Source: Rhyacophila brunnea (taxonomy: Eukaryota > Arthropoda > Insecta > Trichoptera > Rhyacophilidae). From it: DNA of 64,000 bases. Shown one piece after another: positions 56,401 through 64,000 of this stretch. Location of the stretch: assembly GCA_022495005.1 (NCBI GenBank), contig JAGYXB010002069.1, positions 2,542,001 to 2,606,000 on the forward strand, given 5' to 3'. A model generated the notes under the pieces. It was not told the origin of the DNA. It saw only the letters and a list, made by a program, of their open reading frames with translations, and did not search any database. Each line of letters begins with the position of its first letter. The stretch's first letter is position 1. Made by a program: the position numbers and the translations under genes.

Positions 56401-57963
56401 GACTAACCCTAACATAACTTAACCTAGTAAAGACATCTCCACGGGTGCCGGACGAAACCCCGAAGGCCAAAATCCCGAATGCTGAAATCCCGAATGGCCG
56501 AAATCCCGAAAGCCTAAATCCCGAAAGCCGAAATCCCGAATATCGAAATCCCGAACGCTGAAATCCCGACTGGCCATAATCCCGAAGGCCGAAATCCCGA
56601 AAAATAAAAAAATACAAACATCATTAATTGCGCAATCTTGTTGTAAGAGAGACAACATCCATTTGTCCTACAAAATTGTCTCTCCTGTAAAAAATTGCGC
56701 AATCTGCAAAACCCATTTCCGCAAAAATCTCTTGCGAAAATTGCTCAATTATTGCGCAATTATTGGTGTTTATATTTTAAATTTTTTTATATTTCCAGAA
56801 AAAATGGGCTTTTGTCTCTCTTGTTAAAAAAAATTGTAAGATTGCGCAATTATTTATGTTTGTATTTTTCGGGATTCCGGCCATTCAGGATTTCAGCGTT
56901 CGGGATTTCGGTATTCGGGATTTCGGCTTTCGGGATTTCGGCCTTCGGGATTCCGGCCTTCAGGATTTTGACCCAAACTCATCTCCACATGTTGTAGCAT
57001 ACGTACAAATGTATTCCATGGTGAAATGTTCAACGAAGAACTCGTCATTTGATTAATTAATGTTACACGAACTCATGTTTCACGTACTGCGGCGCACGAA
57101 TAAGTGTCCTGCGGTGAATTGTTTACGCACAAATTTCTGGATACGTGCCAAGTTACGACAAAAGTTTGGGTAACGAATATAAAAGAATTGTGGAATTTAT
57201 CATAGTTAGGCTACTAATTAGCAGTAGCGAATGTTAAGATTCGCCATAAATAGTGGATATTAAATTTTGTTAGTCATACGAATTTGTATTTATTGAACTA
57301 AAACTACAATTTACAGATGGTGTAAGTTAGTTTATAAAATTCAAATAAACCCTGCCTATGCCAAACCATAATAATTTTGGTATACTTTGAGCGATACGAT
57401 AATATTTTTCACACTTTCTCATTCATACTTATTTGTTTTCGTTTGATTAAGAATAAATATTACATATATTTATATCAAAATCAAATGTCGTTCTAAATTG
57501 AGCCGTTCTTTGGAAAAAGTGCGATATCGAGATTACGTTTGTTTTCGGTAAATCAAACCAAATCATTATTTTAACCTCGACATTTAACTGTAGCACGTCC
57601 GACATGATTATTTAACTGGTGTAACGTGTTTAAAAGCGAATAATTCAGGATAATGCTATTTTCCAGATATGTGTTTAATTGGAATTCTTTTCTTTATAGT
57701 ATTAACTGTAATAATATTGTGTTGTTTATTGCTAGGTGTTCGGTGTGAAAGATGAACGGTTGGGTGAAGAGGTGTGTGTCGGCGTACGAACCCGCGAAGG
57801 CGCACAGTTCAACCTGAGCAGTCTGCAGAAGTTCTGCGAGGGACAGATCGCGCGCTATAAAGTGCCGAGGTACCTTAAGATCGTCGAGGCTTTCCCCAAA
57901 ACCGCTTCCGGGAAAATACAAAAGTTCAAGTTGAAAAGCATGTTTGAGAATGGGGAAATTTGA
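41188..57963 (+). CDS. ACSF2: Acyl-CoA synthetase family member 2, mitochondrial (11 exons)
   Basis: The enzyme activates medium-chain fatty acids: fatty acid + ATP + CoA gives acyl-CoA + AMP + PPi, in mitochondria by analogy with the vertebrate enzyme. Eleven exons join without a phase conflict into 579 residues, against 615 for human ACSF2, so only a short N-terminal presequence exon is missing. Numbering from the first complete codon, the P-loop motif TSGTTGKPKAA is at 233-243, FGMTETT at 374-380, WLKTGD at 453-458, [16 protein letters not shown] at 472-487, and the catalytic lysine in SGKIQK at 564. The whole AMP-binding and C-terminal domains are present without stops. One oddity is KPKAA, where most relatives have PKG. 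The C-terminus (ENGEI) lacks a peroxisomal SKL signal. Ten introns (124 bp to about 3.9 kb) carry many transposons. Exons: 41188-41419, 43127-43255, 47113-47336, 48109-48236, 48769-48875, 49831-49958, 51408-51573, 53676-53789, 53914-54056, 55368-55509, 57736-57963. Confidence 0.93.
41669..41976. repeat. Foldback-type repeat, family M5, copy 2, in ACSF2 intron
   Basis: Begins ttacatgtaaattttacg and ends tacaagtttcgggacatgg, with aacctaacctaac and taatccagtatatcggc in the core. Same architecture as 4646-5008. Confidence 0.65.
42487..42646. mobile_element. Short MITE with 16 bp inverted ends, M5-related core
   Basis: Perfect ends gtcggtttacaggaag and cttcctgtaaaccgac. Between them lies the M5 core in reverse (gccaatatactggattattt, then ttaggttaggttaggtt). 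Confidence 0.7.
43127..43255 (+). CDS. ACSF2: ACSF2 exon b
   Basis: 43 codons in phase 0 on both sides, acceptor ttcttccag, donor gtaaat. It encodes [20 protein letters not shown] and the following [19 protein letters not shown], the conserved KGDRxGxxxxNS region of the AMP-binding domain. Confidence 0.93.
43396..44372. mobile_element. hAT element, family H1, split by a later insertion, in ACSF2 intron
   Basis: Ends cagagctcgaaatggacc and ccatttcgagcgctg, flanked by aaattttg (43388-43395) and aaattgtg (44373-44380), an 8 bp duplication with one change. From about 43510 to 44268 the family sequence is replaced by an unrelated insertion with repeated units. The flanks taggcc and tataaaatctaac continue the H1 interior. 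Confidence 0.77.
43561..43990. repeat. Tandem units of about 115-120 bp inside the H1 element
   Basis: The unit ataccattcatccgattgcg, atgaaactttggtgagtt, gtgcgcacgcccgcgaag occurs four times (from about 43568, 43681, 43804 and 43909) with gradual divergence. The insertion ends gcgaagccgggtacttcag near 44258. The start has (gttt)n. It resembles widespread insect repeats ending in gaagccgggt, class uncertain. Confidence 0.65.
44985..45570 (+). pseudogene. LINE 3' tail: post-RNase H zinc-like domain, in ACSF2 intron
   Basis: A 156-codon open frame ends at 45486. It contains [20 protein letters not shown] and [20 protein letters not shown]. The spacing of C-x2-C, H and C is that of the C-terminal region after RNase H in R1/Jockey/I-type non-LTR polyproteins (RLRTGH then CxxCxxxEDxxHILxxC). 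No polymerase is present, so it is 5'-truncated. It is in the sense orientation within the large ACSF2 intron. Although open, it is not an ACSF2 exon: neither sequence nor phase fits. Confidence 0.75.
45970..46135 (+). repeat. SINE family A in ACSF2 intron, with TSD
   Basis: Family A body (cgaggacacaatatttatgt, caaggacatggttatta, A-rich end). The flanks ctacacaata (45960-45969) and ccacacaata (46136-46145) match at 9 of 10. The A-box part is shortened. Confidence 0.82.
47113..47336 (+). CDS. ACSF2: ACSF2 exon c
   Basis: Acceptor ttttacag, donor gtaagt. It starts [20 protein letters not shown], aligned with VSVNPAYQAMELEYVLKKVG of human ACSF2, and ends two bases into a proline codon. Confidence 0.94.
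48109..48236 (+). CDS. ACSF2: ACSF2 exon d (ATP-binding loop)
   Basis: Acceptor gttttcag, donor gtaaaa. The first base completes the proline codon and the last base opens a glycine codon. It encodes [15 protein letters not shown], the start of the nucleotide-binding loop. Confidence 0.93.
48257..48690 (-). repeat. Repeat family R1, copy 1, in ACSF2 intron
   Basis: Contains gctagctagtcgggaagtta-like, gaattcaattctacttaaag and ccatagtaacgcacgtatat tags. It is the reverse complement of copies 2 (52225-53238) and 3 (59740-60207). It fills most of the 532 bp intron between exons d and e. No protein; class unknown. Confidence 0.75.
48769..48875 (+). CDS. ACSF2: ACSF2 exon e
   Basis: Acceptor ctgtttcag, donor gtaaaa. 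It completes the loop with [17 protein letters not shown] and ends phase 0 with QKICTQ. This exon has no obvious stop-free neighbour frame and was too short to appear as an isolated open frame. Confidence 0.9.
49831..49958 (+). CDS. ACSF2: ACSF2 exon f
   Basis: Acceptor gatttgacag, donor gtgagt. It encodes [20 protein letters not shown], the conserved PLFHxxG segment of the family, and ends two bases into a glycine codon. Confidence 0.92.
50076..50180. mobile_element. Short palindromic MITE in ACSF2 intron
   Basis: Ends gcctcagtggcag and ctgccactgaggc are perfect inverted repeats 105 bp apart. The element is richer in GC than the surrounding intron. The duplication is not clear. Confidence 0.6.
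50254..50967 (-). mobile_element. hAT transposon remnant with TIRs and 8 bp TSD, in ACSF2 intron
   Basis: 15 bp perfect inverted ends catgggtggccaacc and ggttggccacccatg, with ccgggcca type subterminal words, and perfect 8 bp duplications ctctacac (50246-50253 and 50968-50975). It carries the 3' part of a transposase gene on the minus strand. At 714 bp it is a deletion derivative of a longer autonomous element. Confidence 0.9.
50452..50812 (-). pseudogene. hAT transposase C-terminal (dimerisation) fragment
   Basis: Minus-strand reading gives [53 protein letters not shown], then [24 protein letters not shown] and VHLENCL. This is the end of a hAT transposase of the ZBED5/GTF2IRD2-like group (LQCD, LKEKF, SxFGSTYxCEQLFS, RxRLTDxHL). 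Two stops and a frameshift make it inactive, and the zinc-finger and catalytic N-terminal parts are missing. Confidence 0.8.
51115..51330. repeat. Repeat family R2, copy 3, in ACSF2 intron
   Basis: Holds aactacgtccacttaaaatt, aacatagttattgcccttcc, ggtcagttctgcactttgtg and taagataattattaggg, in the order seen at 40030-40270. It ends about 80 bp before exon g. Confidence 0.6.
51408..51573 (+). CDS. ACSF2: ACSF2 exon g
   Basis: Acceptor atttctttcag, donor gtgatt. It contains [13 protein letters not shown] and [11 protein letters not shown], matching GTPTMFVD and GGVIAGSPAPPEL of human ACSF2. Ends in phase 0. Confidence 0.93.
52225..53238 (+). repeat. Repeat family R1, copy 2, with internal duplication and nested MITE
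   Basis: Full R1 sequence from ttttacaacgtttttattag to agttctttttatcttgtaat. A segment of about 100 bp (gccatctttaag, agaattgaattcattttc) is present twice (from 52371 and 52567). The repeat is broken at 52779-53149 by a TTAA-flanked MITE. It is in opposite orientation to copy 1, 3.5 kb away across exons e, f and g. Confidence 0.75.
52779..53149. mobile_element. TTAA-flanked MITE nested in R1
   Basis: 371 bp insertion flanked by TTAA (52775-52778 and 53150-53153). Copy 1 of R1 has a single ttaagctagtcaag at this point, which is the empty site. The ends (ggttgtacctcagt and actgatgcacc) are roughly inverted. TTAA duplication is the piggyBac hallmark, but the terminal sequence is not the usual one. 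Confidence 0.75.
53676..53789 (+). CDS. ACSF2: ACSF2 exon h
   Basis: Acceptor atttttttcag, donor gtaata, 38 codons, phase 0. Encodes the adenine-contact motif [14 protein letters not shown] and [13 protein letters not shown]. Confidence 0.93.
53914..54056 (+). CDS. ACSF2: ACSF2 exon i
   Basis: Acceptor tatttatcag, donor gtaaat. It contains [20 protein letters not shown] and ends in WLKTG, splitting the glycine of the TGD motif. The intron before it is only 124 bp, the shortest in the gene. Confidence 0.94.
54388..54853. mobile_element. TIR MITE, family M1, copy 2, in ACSF2 intron
   Basis: Ends taacggaaaatacgaagctt and aagcttcgtatttttccgct followed by a. It is nearly identical over its middle part to 24650-25112 (for example ttttaataataaatataacc). 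There is no gene inside. Confidence 0.78.
55085..55150 (+). repeat. Possible tRNA-like SINE head, diverged
   Basis: gtggctgatttggtagagcg resembles an A box and aagtttgattccgc a B box at tRNA-like spacing. The pairing is poor and no family body follows, so this is tentative. Confidence 0.3.
55368..55509 (+). CDS. ACSF2: ACSF2 exon j (hinge)
   Basis: Acceptor cttctttcag, donor gtaata. Its first base completes the TGD glycine. It holds [20 protein letters not shown] and the [18 protein letters not shown] start of the C-terminal domain. Confidence 0.95.
55553..55798. mobile_element. hAT MITE, family H1, best preserved, 8 bp TSD, in ACSF2 intron
   Basis: Ends cagcgctcgaaatggaaa and ggtccatttcgagccctg, flanked by perfect ttagttac (55545-55552 and 55799-55806). 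The length is 246 bp. This copy defines the family found at 9070, 17581, 23862 and 43396. It lies 44 bp after the donor of exon j. Confidence 0.88.
56213..57148. mobile_element. Large foldback element, family M5, with tandem repeats in both arms
   Basis: Outer arms 56222-56367 and 56985-57135 are reverse complements (cgtgcgccgcagtgcgtgga / tacgtactgcggcgcacgaa, acgagttcttcgttgaacat / atgttcaacgaagaactcgt). Inner arms hold arrays of a 15-16 bp unit: cgaaatcccgaa with variable linker at 56450-56605, and its complement ttcgggatttcgg at 56866-56965. The centre contains several attgcgcaat palindromes. The start ttacatgtaaattgtacg is that of family M5. Confidence 0.8.
57736..57963 (+). CDS. ACSF2: ACSF2 exon k (last)
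   Basis: Acceptor tattgctag, 75 codons and a TGA stop. It begins [14 protein letters not shown], as in VVGVKDDRMGEEIC of human ACSF2, and holds [14 protein letters not shown] with the adenylation lysine. Confidence 0.95.
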   Translation: MFGVKDERLGEEVCVGVRTREGAQFNLSSLQKFCEGQIARYKVPRYLKIVEAFPKTASGKIQKFKLKSMFENGEI

Positions 57964-58375
57964 TAATATCTTGTACAGCCATTTCTATATTGTACCTGCA
58001 TAATGGTTAATGCATTAAGTGAACATGGTTACATATTTTCGGCAACAAAATCATCATCAGATCATCTTAATAACAAATTATCAGTAATCCGATCAAGTTA
58101 TAAATATATTATATTGGTTGAGACTTTCACGGTTGGATTTAATTGTATTTGGTTTCTGGTATGTCACCATATATTTTACCCCATTTTTTCCTCGATATTT
58201 CAGGTTCGATGCAAAAACCGTTCAGCAGGTCTATTCTTAACGGTTATCACTTTAACACGTTTCCGTTATTTTCATTCTTCCAAACTAGCACGGAAGATAT
58301 TCTTTGCATTAAACAGCTAGCGGCGGCTATCTCTAATTCGACAAATTAGAATTTAGTCGAAAATTAGTCAATAAA
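57964..58375 (+). other. ACSF2 3' untranslated region, likely
   Basis: The first AATAAA after the stop is at 58370-58375, giving a 3' UTR of about 400 nt. A second AATAAA, followed by an A-rich run, is at 59161-59166. I cannot tell which one is used. Confidence 0.45.
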
Positions 58376-59739
58376 ATACGGCAAAAATTTTGGTTGGTAG
58401 ACATGCCTGTCAAATTTGGATATGTTCGTACTACCGAACCCAAGCGGATACAGCCGAACCAGCGCCACCTTGTTGGTAATGAGCCGAACACAATAATTTT
58501 GTATTGACACGTCAGACATATCAACATAATCTACATTTTGATTAGTCATGCCATTGCAACTGAAACAAAACAGTCGGATCTTGCGTCTCAATTCTCAATA
58601 TGTAAAATTTACATACTCTGTTTCATTCTCAAAGTTAGCATGGTCAAGCGAGGGACTTTTAAAAGATATCACCTTTTGATAGTTCAGACGGTTAATTTTT
58701 TTACATAATTAACCGCCAGAATACGTAAAGAGATAAATGTGGTATATTTTATCATAATTAGATCTTTTTTAATGGTAAGTGATATGTTAGAATAGGCCTG
58801 CACGTAGTAAAATGTATTTACTAAGGGTGTATCATAATATATGTACGCATACGGGGGCAACAGGGTGGGACACAGTCATCCTGGTAAGCGAGAAATAATA
58901 TCATAAATTTCTTATTTTGTACATAGTTGTAATTCGTGCAATGGGGCGTATTTTTTAAATTTATTATTTTTACATAATTTACAATAATTTCTTTATTTTA
59001 ATGTATGTAATGAAGTACCTATGTATATTTAGTCCATCAAAAGTATACTCTAAGCCTAACCAACAATTTGGCCTTTAAATCAATGTAACGTGTACCTAGA
59101 TATAAGTTTATATACATATATTTACATATAGACGCATGTGCTTTTGTGCTGTCTTAGGTAAATAAAAAAATGGTTCATTCTTGCATGTTACAAAATAAAA
59201 CAAATTTATTAAAATTCATACGGTGTTTCATTTATTTTTTTTATTTTATATTCCTGGTGTAAAATGCATGTGTTTGTTTTTATTTAGGATGCACATATTT
59301 TCATAATACTGTATAAATATTACGGATCATAGGGTGCCACCACGAAACTGCACGTTATCATTGCGGATTTAGTACAAGGGTGTGCCAATATTTTTCGAGT
59401 TACGAGCCCTTATTACAGTAGTCAAGTTACCTGCAATCCCCGTCGTAATAATACATTTTAATTGGGTAAACAAAAAATATACCTAATTAAAATAAAGTAG
59501 AATATTTATCAGAATTTTCTTTCATATGCCTACATGTGAATTCACAATCATTACATTTGTATAGTTTACAGTTCATCATAGTACTTTAAAATGCCAATTT
59601 TATTGCATTTTTTTTTTTAAAAATGCGGCGTTTTTGTATGTCCGTATTGTTTTAGGTATATTTTTTGTATTATATAATAAATATACAATTAAATTAATTT
59701 ATTTTAAGTTAATTTCCCGTGCTTTTCTCTCCCATGGCA
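58376..59739. other. Downstream of ACSF2, nothing recognised
   Basis: AT-rich sequence. It may include an extended 3' UTR. No gene, RNA or matched repeat was seen. Confidence 0.4.
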
Positions 59740-60207
59740 TTTTTACAACGTCTTTATTAGCTCGTATTCTTGTTTATCCGGTAGTTGTTTGTCCAGTACA
59801 AATCTTGCAATCGATTTATAACTAACTTCTCGACTAGCTAGACATTTGAAACTTTTAGAATATATCAGAACACGATGCCAATGCCATCTTTAAGCAGAAT
59901 TGAATTCATTTTCAGTTAATTCTGTTTTGTATGGAAAGCTATTTAAGAAAAATCCGTAAAAAGTAAAAGACTATTATCGGTTGCTAAGGGGGTGGTCCTA
60001 GCAACTAAATTATAAATATATACGTGCGTTACTATGGAAATCAAAATGAAATGTCAAAATGACATTTCAGTATTCTGTATTTGTTTGTTTGTTTTTTTAT
60101 TTACTTCATATCAAGTATAAGTTTGAGCATATTGAGCATAATAATTCAGCAAAAAATTTAAAAAACGTGGCATATAAAAGGTTCTTTTTATCTTGTAATT
60201 ATTATTA
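59740..60207 (+). repeat. Repeat family R1, copy 3
   Basis: Very close to copy 2 over its first 300 bp (ctaacttctcgactagctag, aaaagactattatcggttgc, tagcaactaaattata), then gttactatggaaatcaaaat and a diverged 3' end. It has no internal duplication and no MITE, so it shows the simple form of the family. Confidence 0.75.
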
Positions 60208-60611
60208 AATTAAGTCAATAGTCAAACATAGATAAAGCTCAGTTGAGAGCGTGGTGACCTCAGTCTTGGGTATCTGCAAATGAGGTATTACCAGGCAAAA
60301 AAAACTGCTGATGCTTCATATGCAAACGCAGGGCCTCGTGATACACTCGATTAAGACCGAGTATGGTGCCAGGCTGGTTGGTTTGGAGGGGGAGTTGCTT
60401 ATGGTGTCTTTTTAGAATCGGATTTTTGCGAACACAAATTTTGTATATTACCACAATACCAAAGCTCGAATCAATACAAATAAAAAAGATTTCAAGTTAT
60501 ATAATATTATACATAGTATATTTATTTTTTCCAGGAAAATCTGAAAAAATCTATGAATTATTCAAAAATATTTTTAACTTAAGTTAAATGTTTAAAATAT
60601 GAGAGAAACAT

Positions 60612-61035
60612 GAACAGGGTCGGCCTATAATGTCGTAGGTAAGCGGCCTTCGTGGTGCAGTGGATAAGGCACTGGCCTTCCGCCCGAGAGTTCTGGGTTC
60701 GATTCCCGGTGAGGACACAATATTTATGTGTTTTTCTCAAATCCTGGGTATTTGTGATTGTCTAAAATTACTAACAACCACCTTGTACGAAAAAGCAAGG
60801 ACATGGTTATTAATAATTCTAAAAAAAAAATGTCGTAGGTCCCAGGTTCGAATCATGGGTCTGGCAAATATACACATTGGTTTTCAATTTGTGTTTTAAG
60901 TCAGAGTATGGACCTAATAGGTTGACCAAGCGGCTGACATCCATTTCTCGTATAAAACAAAAATCTGTTAATATAAACCTACACTATCTGGATGCCCATA
61001 TGATCTTATTAGGATCGGACTTGGTTAAAAGAAAA
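60612..61035 (+). repeat. SINE family B interrupted by SINE A
   Basis: The left part 60612-60640 (gggtcggcctataatgtcgt) and the right part from 60831 (tgtcgtaggtcccaggttcg, cctaataggttgaccaagcg, attaggatcggacttgg) join as one family B copy. A family A SINE separates them. Confidence 0.83.
60641..60830 (+). repeat. SINE family A inserted into SINE B, perfect 10 bp TSD
   Basis: The most intact family A copy: ttcgtggtgcagtggataag, B box ggttcgattcccggtgagg, full body and a terminal A run. tgtcgtaggt is present at 60631-60640 and again at 60831-60840. Confidence 0.9.
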
Positions 61036-61667
61036 AATAAAGAAAATATGAGGTGCCTACCTAACTATATAAGTATAATAATCGGGCTTTTAATGAAAGC
61101 GTATTTCTTTATTCATATTTTTTTTATTAAAAAAAACTTTTCATTGTCTTTAGATACGTACAATGAAAATTATCAGTAAAATGTAATATTTTTCAGTTTT
61201 CAAATCAATACGTTGATGCATAAAGAATATTTAAAAAAAGTCATTAGTTACCTACTTTAATTTTATTGTAAATCAGATTTATTTCAATTACTAAAGTGAC
61301 TCAGAAAGCTGTGAATCTTTTATGATTATTTACACTAAGTTGCTATGAATTAAAATGTATTTTATTTATTAATAATTATGGGCTTACATTGTAGTAGGTA
61401 TCTTTATCTAATAAGGCTTATCACCAAGCCAACAAATTATACTGCTTTAAACTACTTTATATTATATTACCAATAAATCAAATAGTAAATAATATGTAGT
61501 AGGCATTGCACCCTATATATGCCAAAACGGGGAGATTTCATGAAATTTAATCTGTCACATTAGTGTTTCTCTTCTATCTACACGTGAATTGTTTCAAATG
61601 AGCAACATAGTAAATAATTTTATAGCGTACTTAAAATTATGTATGTAGTCATAATTATTATGTCTAA
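61036..61667. other. Intergenic stretch, nothing recognised
   Basis: AT-rich, no gene or repeat recognised. Confidence 0.4.
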
Positions 61668-62786
61668 CAGTGACGTCCCGTGGGGGTAGGCATATTGAGG
61701 GTCGCTTGGGGGCGGCAGTTACTCGAAGGGTCGCAAATCGAGGAGTATCATTTGGTATATATAGAAATAGCAACCTAAACTTGGTAATAAAGAAAATATA
61801 TTTCCATTAAAAAAATCAGTTTGCTGATTGGAAACAAACTGTGTTCATAAAAGGATTAATACGAGTGTAATTTTTTCGTCGGGTTAGCGATGTCTAGTTT
61901 GCTTACTTCTGTATGAGTGGTCGATGGTGTTGTAGATGAAAGACGATCGTGGTTATTCGTGATGATGGAGGACTGAGAGTTTATTTATGGTTTCATAAGT
62001 ACAAGGGTACAATCGGTACAATATAACAGAGGTAGGTGTTATTTTCTGAGACAATAAGTTCTCTAGCAAGATACAAGTTTATCCAGTGCATATTACGAAG
62101 AGACCAACCTGTTTCCTCAGGTATCTCAGCTATTTGGTGAGAAAATATAATAAACGTTTAATGAATATCACTGAGGTAAACAAAGTGCTTACTAAGTCGT
62201 AATTCGATTGTGTAACAAATGTATACAAAGAAATTACACATACTAAACAATAATTAATTTGAAAGCTATTCATATGTCATGAATTCAACTGACACAGCTC
62301 GGTTCTCACAGAACCATTGATAGCCACACTAAAAGTTTATTAGTCTATGGCCACACTTCTGTTGCCCTTCGACGTCTTTGGTGACCAGAAACGACACGTG
62401 CAGATTTAAGAATAATTACAGTTGAGTTGGCCGTCAAAACTAAAGATACATCTCCCTCTTACAGAACGTCCCATGCTCATGGTCCACGAGTTTAGTCCGC
62501 ATCGAAGCGTCGTTTTGTCATTGTATCGTTTATCGATTTAATAATGCTTACACCTTTGCGATATCAAGCTAAAAATATCATTACAATTGTTGCCAAGTTT
62601 TGTAAATAAGAAAAGCCCCACATTTGAGGAAAAATTTAATTTTGTATGTTTTAGTGGTACCTATATATTATGTTAGTAATGTATTCATATAACACATTTC
62701 CTAGCTAATGCAGTCTTGTAAGGATGATAAAAAAAATACTGTATAAAAAATAGGTCGGCATTTTGGCGCTGCCTAGGGACATCTTG
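61668..62786. mobile_element. hAT element, family H2, copy 2, with about 750 bp inserted
   Basis: 61668-61912 matches the reverse complement of the right part of 13119-13522 (cagtgacgtcccgtgggggt, gcttgggggcggcagttact, cgatgtctagtttgc). 62670-62786 matches the left part (aggatgataaaa, atactgtataaaaaa, gcctagggac). The sequence between, about 61913-62669, is unrelated to H2. It is an inserted element of unknown type, with no clear LTR or TIR ends. Confidence 0.65.
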
Positions 62787-64000
62787 CAAGTAAATGATTA
62801 TTAATATCCAAAGAAATATTAGCCGTGCTAAATAATTGGCCACAGACGATATATTTCTTATTACAGGCTATGTTATGAATCATTGAAGCGCCTAGTTTCA
62901 AATCCCTATAAAACGGTTTTTACAAATTTCCGAGTTAGATATGTATTTAGATGAATATTTTTGTTACCCATATGATGGCCAAAGAATGAACTTTAAAAAA
63001 CGCCAAAAACCGTCAATATGTATCATCAAAAATGAGGGTAAATTTCAAAACCCGCTAAAATGGTTGGGTGTGCTTTTCAAATAAGTACCCCTAAAATTGA
63101 AAGCCAAAATACTCTTTAGAATGTAACGAATTAAAAAATAAATACATGAAGTTCACAGATTTATTACATATGAATTATTATTGTCATTTTTCTCAAAACT
63201 ACCAAAAATCGTTTTAGGGTGTTTTTAAACTAAGCGCTTCACACCTGCACTTGTTTTAGTTTTCGAAAAAAACGTGACATATCTACTTGAGTTACTCTCA
63301 TGATAGACTGATGTGAAACACTGCTCTAACCAATTACAATCACAAGAAATGATAACGTAATTTGTCACGTGATCTTAGTTTCCTCGGTATGTATATTCCA
63401 TCACCTATTTCATTCCATTTTGAAGGTTCCCCTATAGTTTTTGATATATAGATAGATATAGACATAATTATTATAAAACGTTTATCTATCTACTTTAGTG
63501 CTTCGCCAGAGTGAACGCGTGGACAGCGGCCCGTGAAACTCAAACGTATAACCGTGTGTGAAATGCCCAAAAAAAGCCGTCTACAAAGATTTCACACACG
63601 GTTATACATTTGAGTTGCGCACGCCGCTGCCGAATCGTGTTCTACCACTTGCAATCACAGCATTAAAACATTTATTATCTTCAATACTTAGTAGTCACAG
63701 CGCTTTTTCTGCATTTTCTCGTAACTATTAAACATGAATAGGTGTTGATTTAATATTAGGTTACTTTATGGTAATTGCAATATTCAGGAATAACAAAAAG
63801 TTAAATAAAAATATTTAGTCCATTTAATTAAATATCAATTCAAATTATTTACAAGTTTAAGGACAAAAAACGAGAAAAGAGAATTACACAAGCCTAAATT
63901 TCAAGAAGAGGTGAGGTGCGGGTAGGGTATTTCTATATTGTGTATAATATACACAATATAATATATCTCTATTTTTTTCCTATTTCATGTGAATGAAGTC
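62787..64000. other. Intergenic end of the window with two hairpins
   Basis: 63537-63564 and 63589-63616 form a 28 bp inverted pair with one mismatch (aactcaaacgtataaccgtg...), with imperfect extensions (ggacagcggcccg / gcacgccgctgcc). A second palindrome is near 63932-63960, with 13 bp arms tatattgtgtata and tatacacaatata. Nothing else was recognised. Confidence 0.55.

Noticed and set aside
56357..57056. Frames reading repeated FGISAFGI or RDFG units as a repeat protein
   Set aside because: They arise from a 15-16 bp tandem repeat in the arms of a foldback element and occur on both strands because the array is inverted.
1..64000. CRISPR arrays, operons, bacterial or phage systems
   Set aside because: No regularly spaced direct repeats of that kind, and the coding regions are spliced insect genes.

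Overview
The window is nuclear DNA from an insect, most likely a moth or butterfly. It is AT-rich, with GT-AG split genes, an insect-type nompC first exon and dense small transposons. Scattered taggtacctac-like words and the mix of tRNA-derived SINEs, hAT elements and short 5'-truncated LINE tails fit Lepidoptera, but that placement is inference.

Two host genes can be supported. On the minus strand, 6892-7245 is the first coding exon of a TRPN/NompC mechanotransduction channel. The rest of that gene was not found to the left and probably lies beyond the edge. On the plus strand, eleven exons between 41188 and 57963 join in phase into an almost complete acyl-CoA synthetase of the ACSF2 type (579 residues visible; only a short N-terminal piece is missing). 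The AMP-binding signatures, the TGD motif, the GRxKD hinge region and the C-terminal catalytic lysine are all present. A third, unidentified candidate exon lies at 37617-37806.

Layout: 1-6891 is presumed nompC intron with SINEs and a foldback-type repeat. 7246-37616 is about 30 kb without a recognisable host gene. It holds LINE tails, hAT elements, several TIR/MITE families, a tandem run of one MITE family (30.0-31.9 kb) and a large imperfect inverted repeat (27.3-28.8 kb). 37617-41187 is the approach to ACSF2, with more repeats. 41188-57963 is ACSF2, whose introns carry hAT elements, a LINE tail, SINEs, a TTAA-flanked MITE and a foldback element with 15-16 bp tandem repeats. 57964-64000 is the 3' UTR and repeats.

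Many insertions can be resolved because their target-site duplications survive: 8 bp for hAT, TTA and TTAA for two nested MITEs, and 10-14 bp for SINEs and a LINE. In several cases another copy in the same window gives the empty site. I found no CRISPR array, operon, rRNA, convincing functional tRNA gene or novel multi-gene system. The most useful content is the repeat stratigraphy and the exon model of ACSF2.
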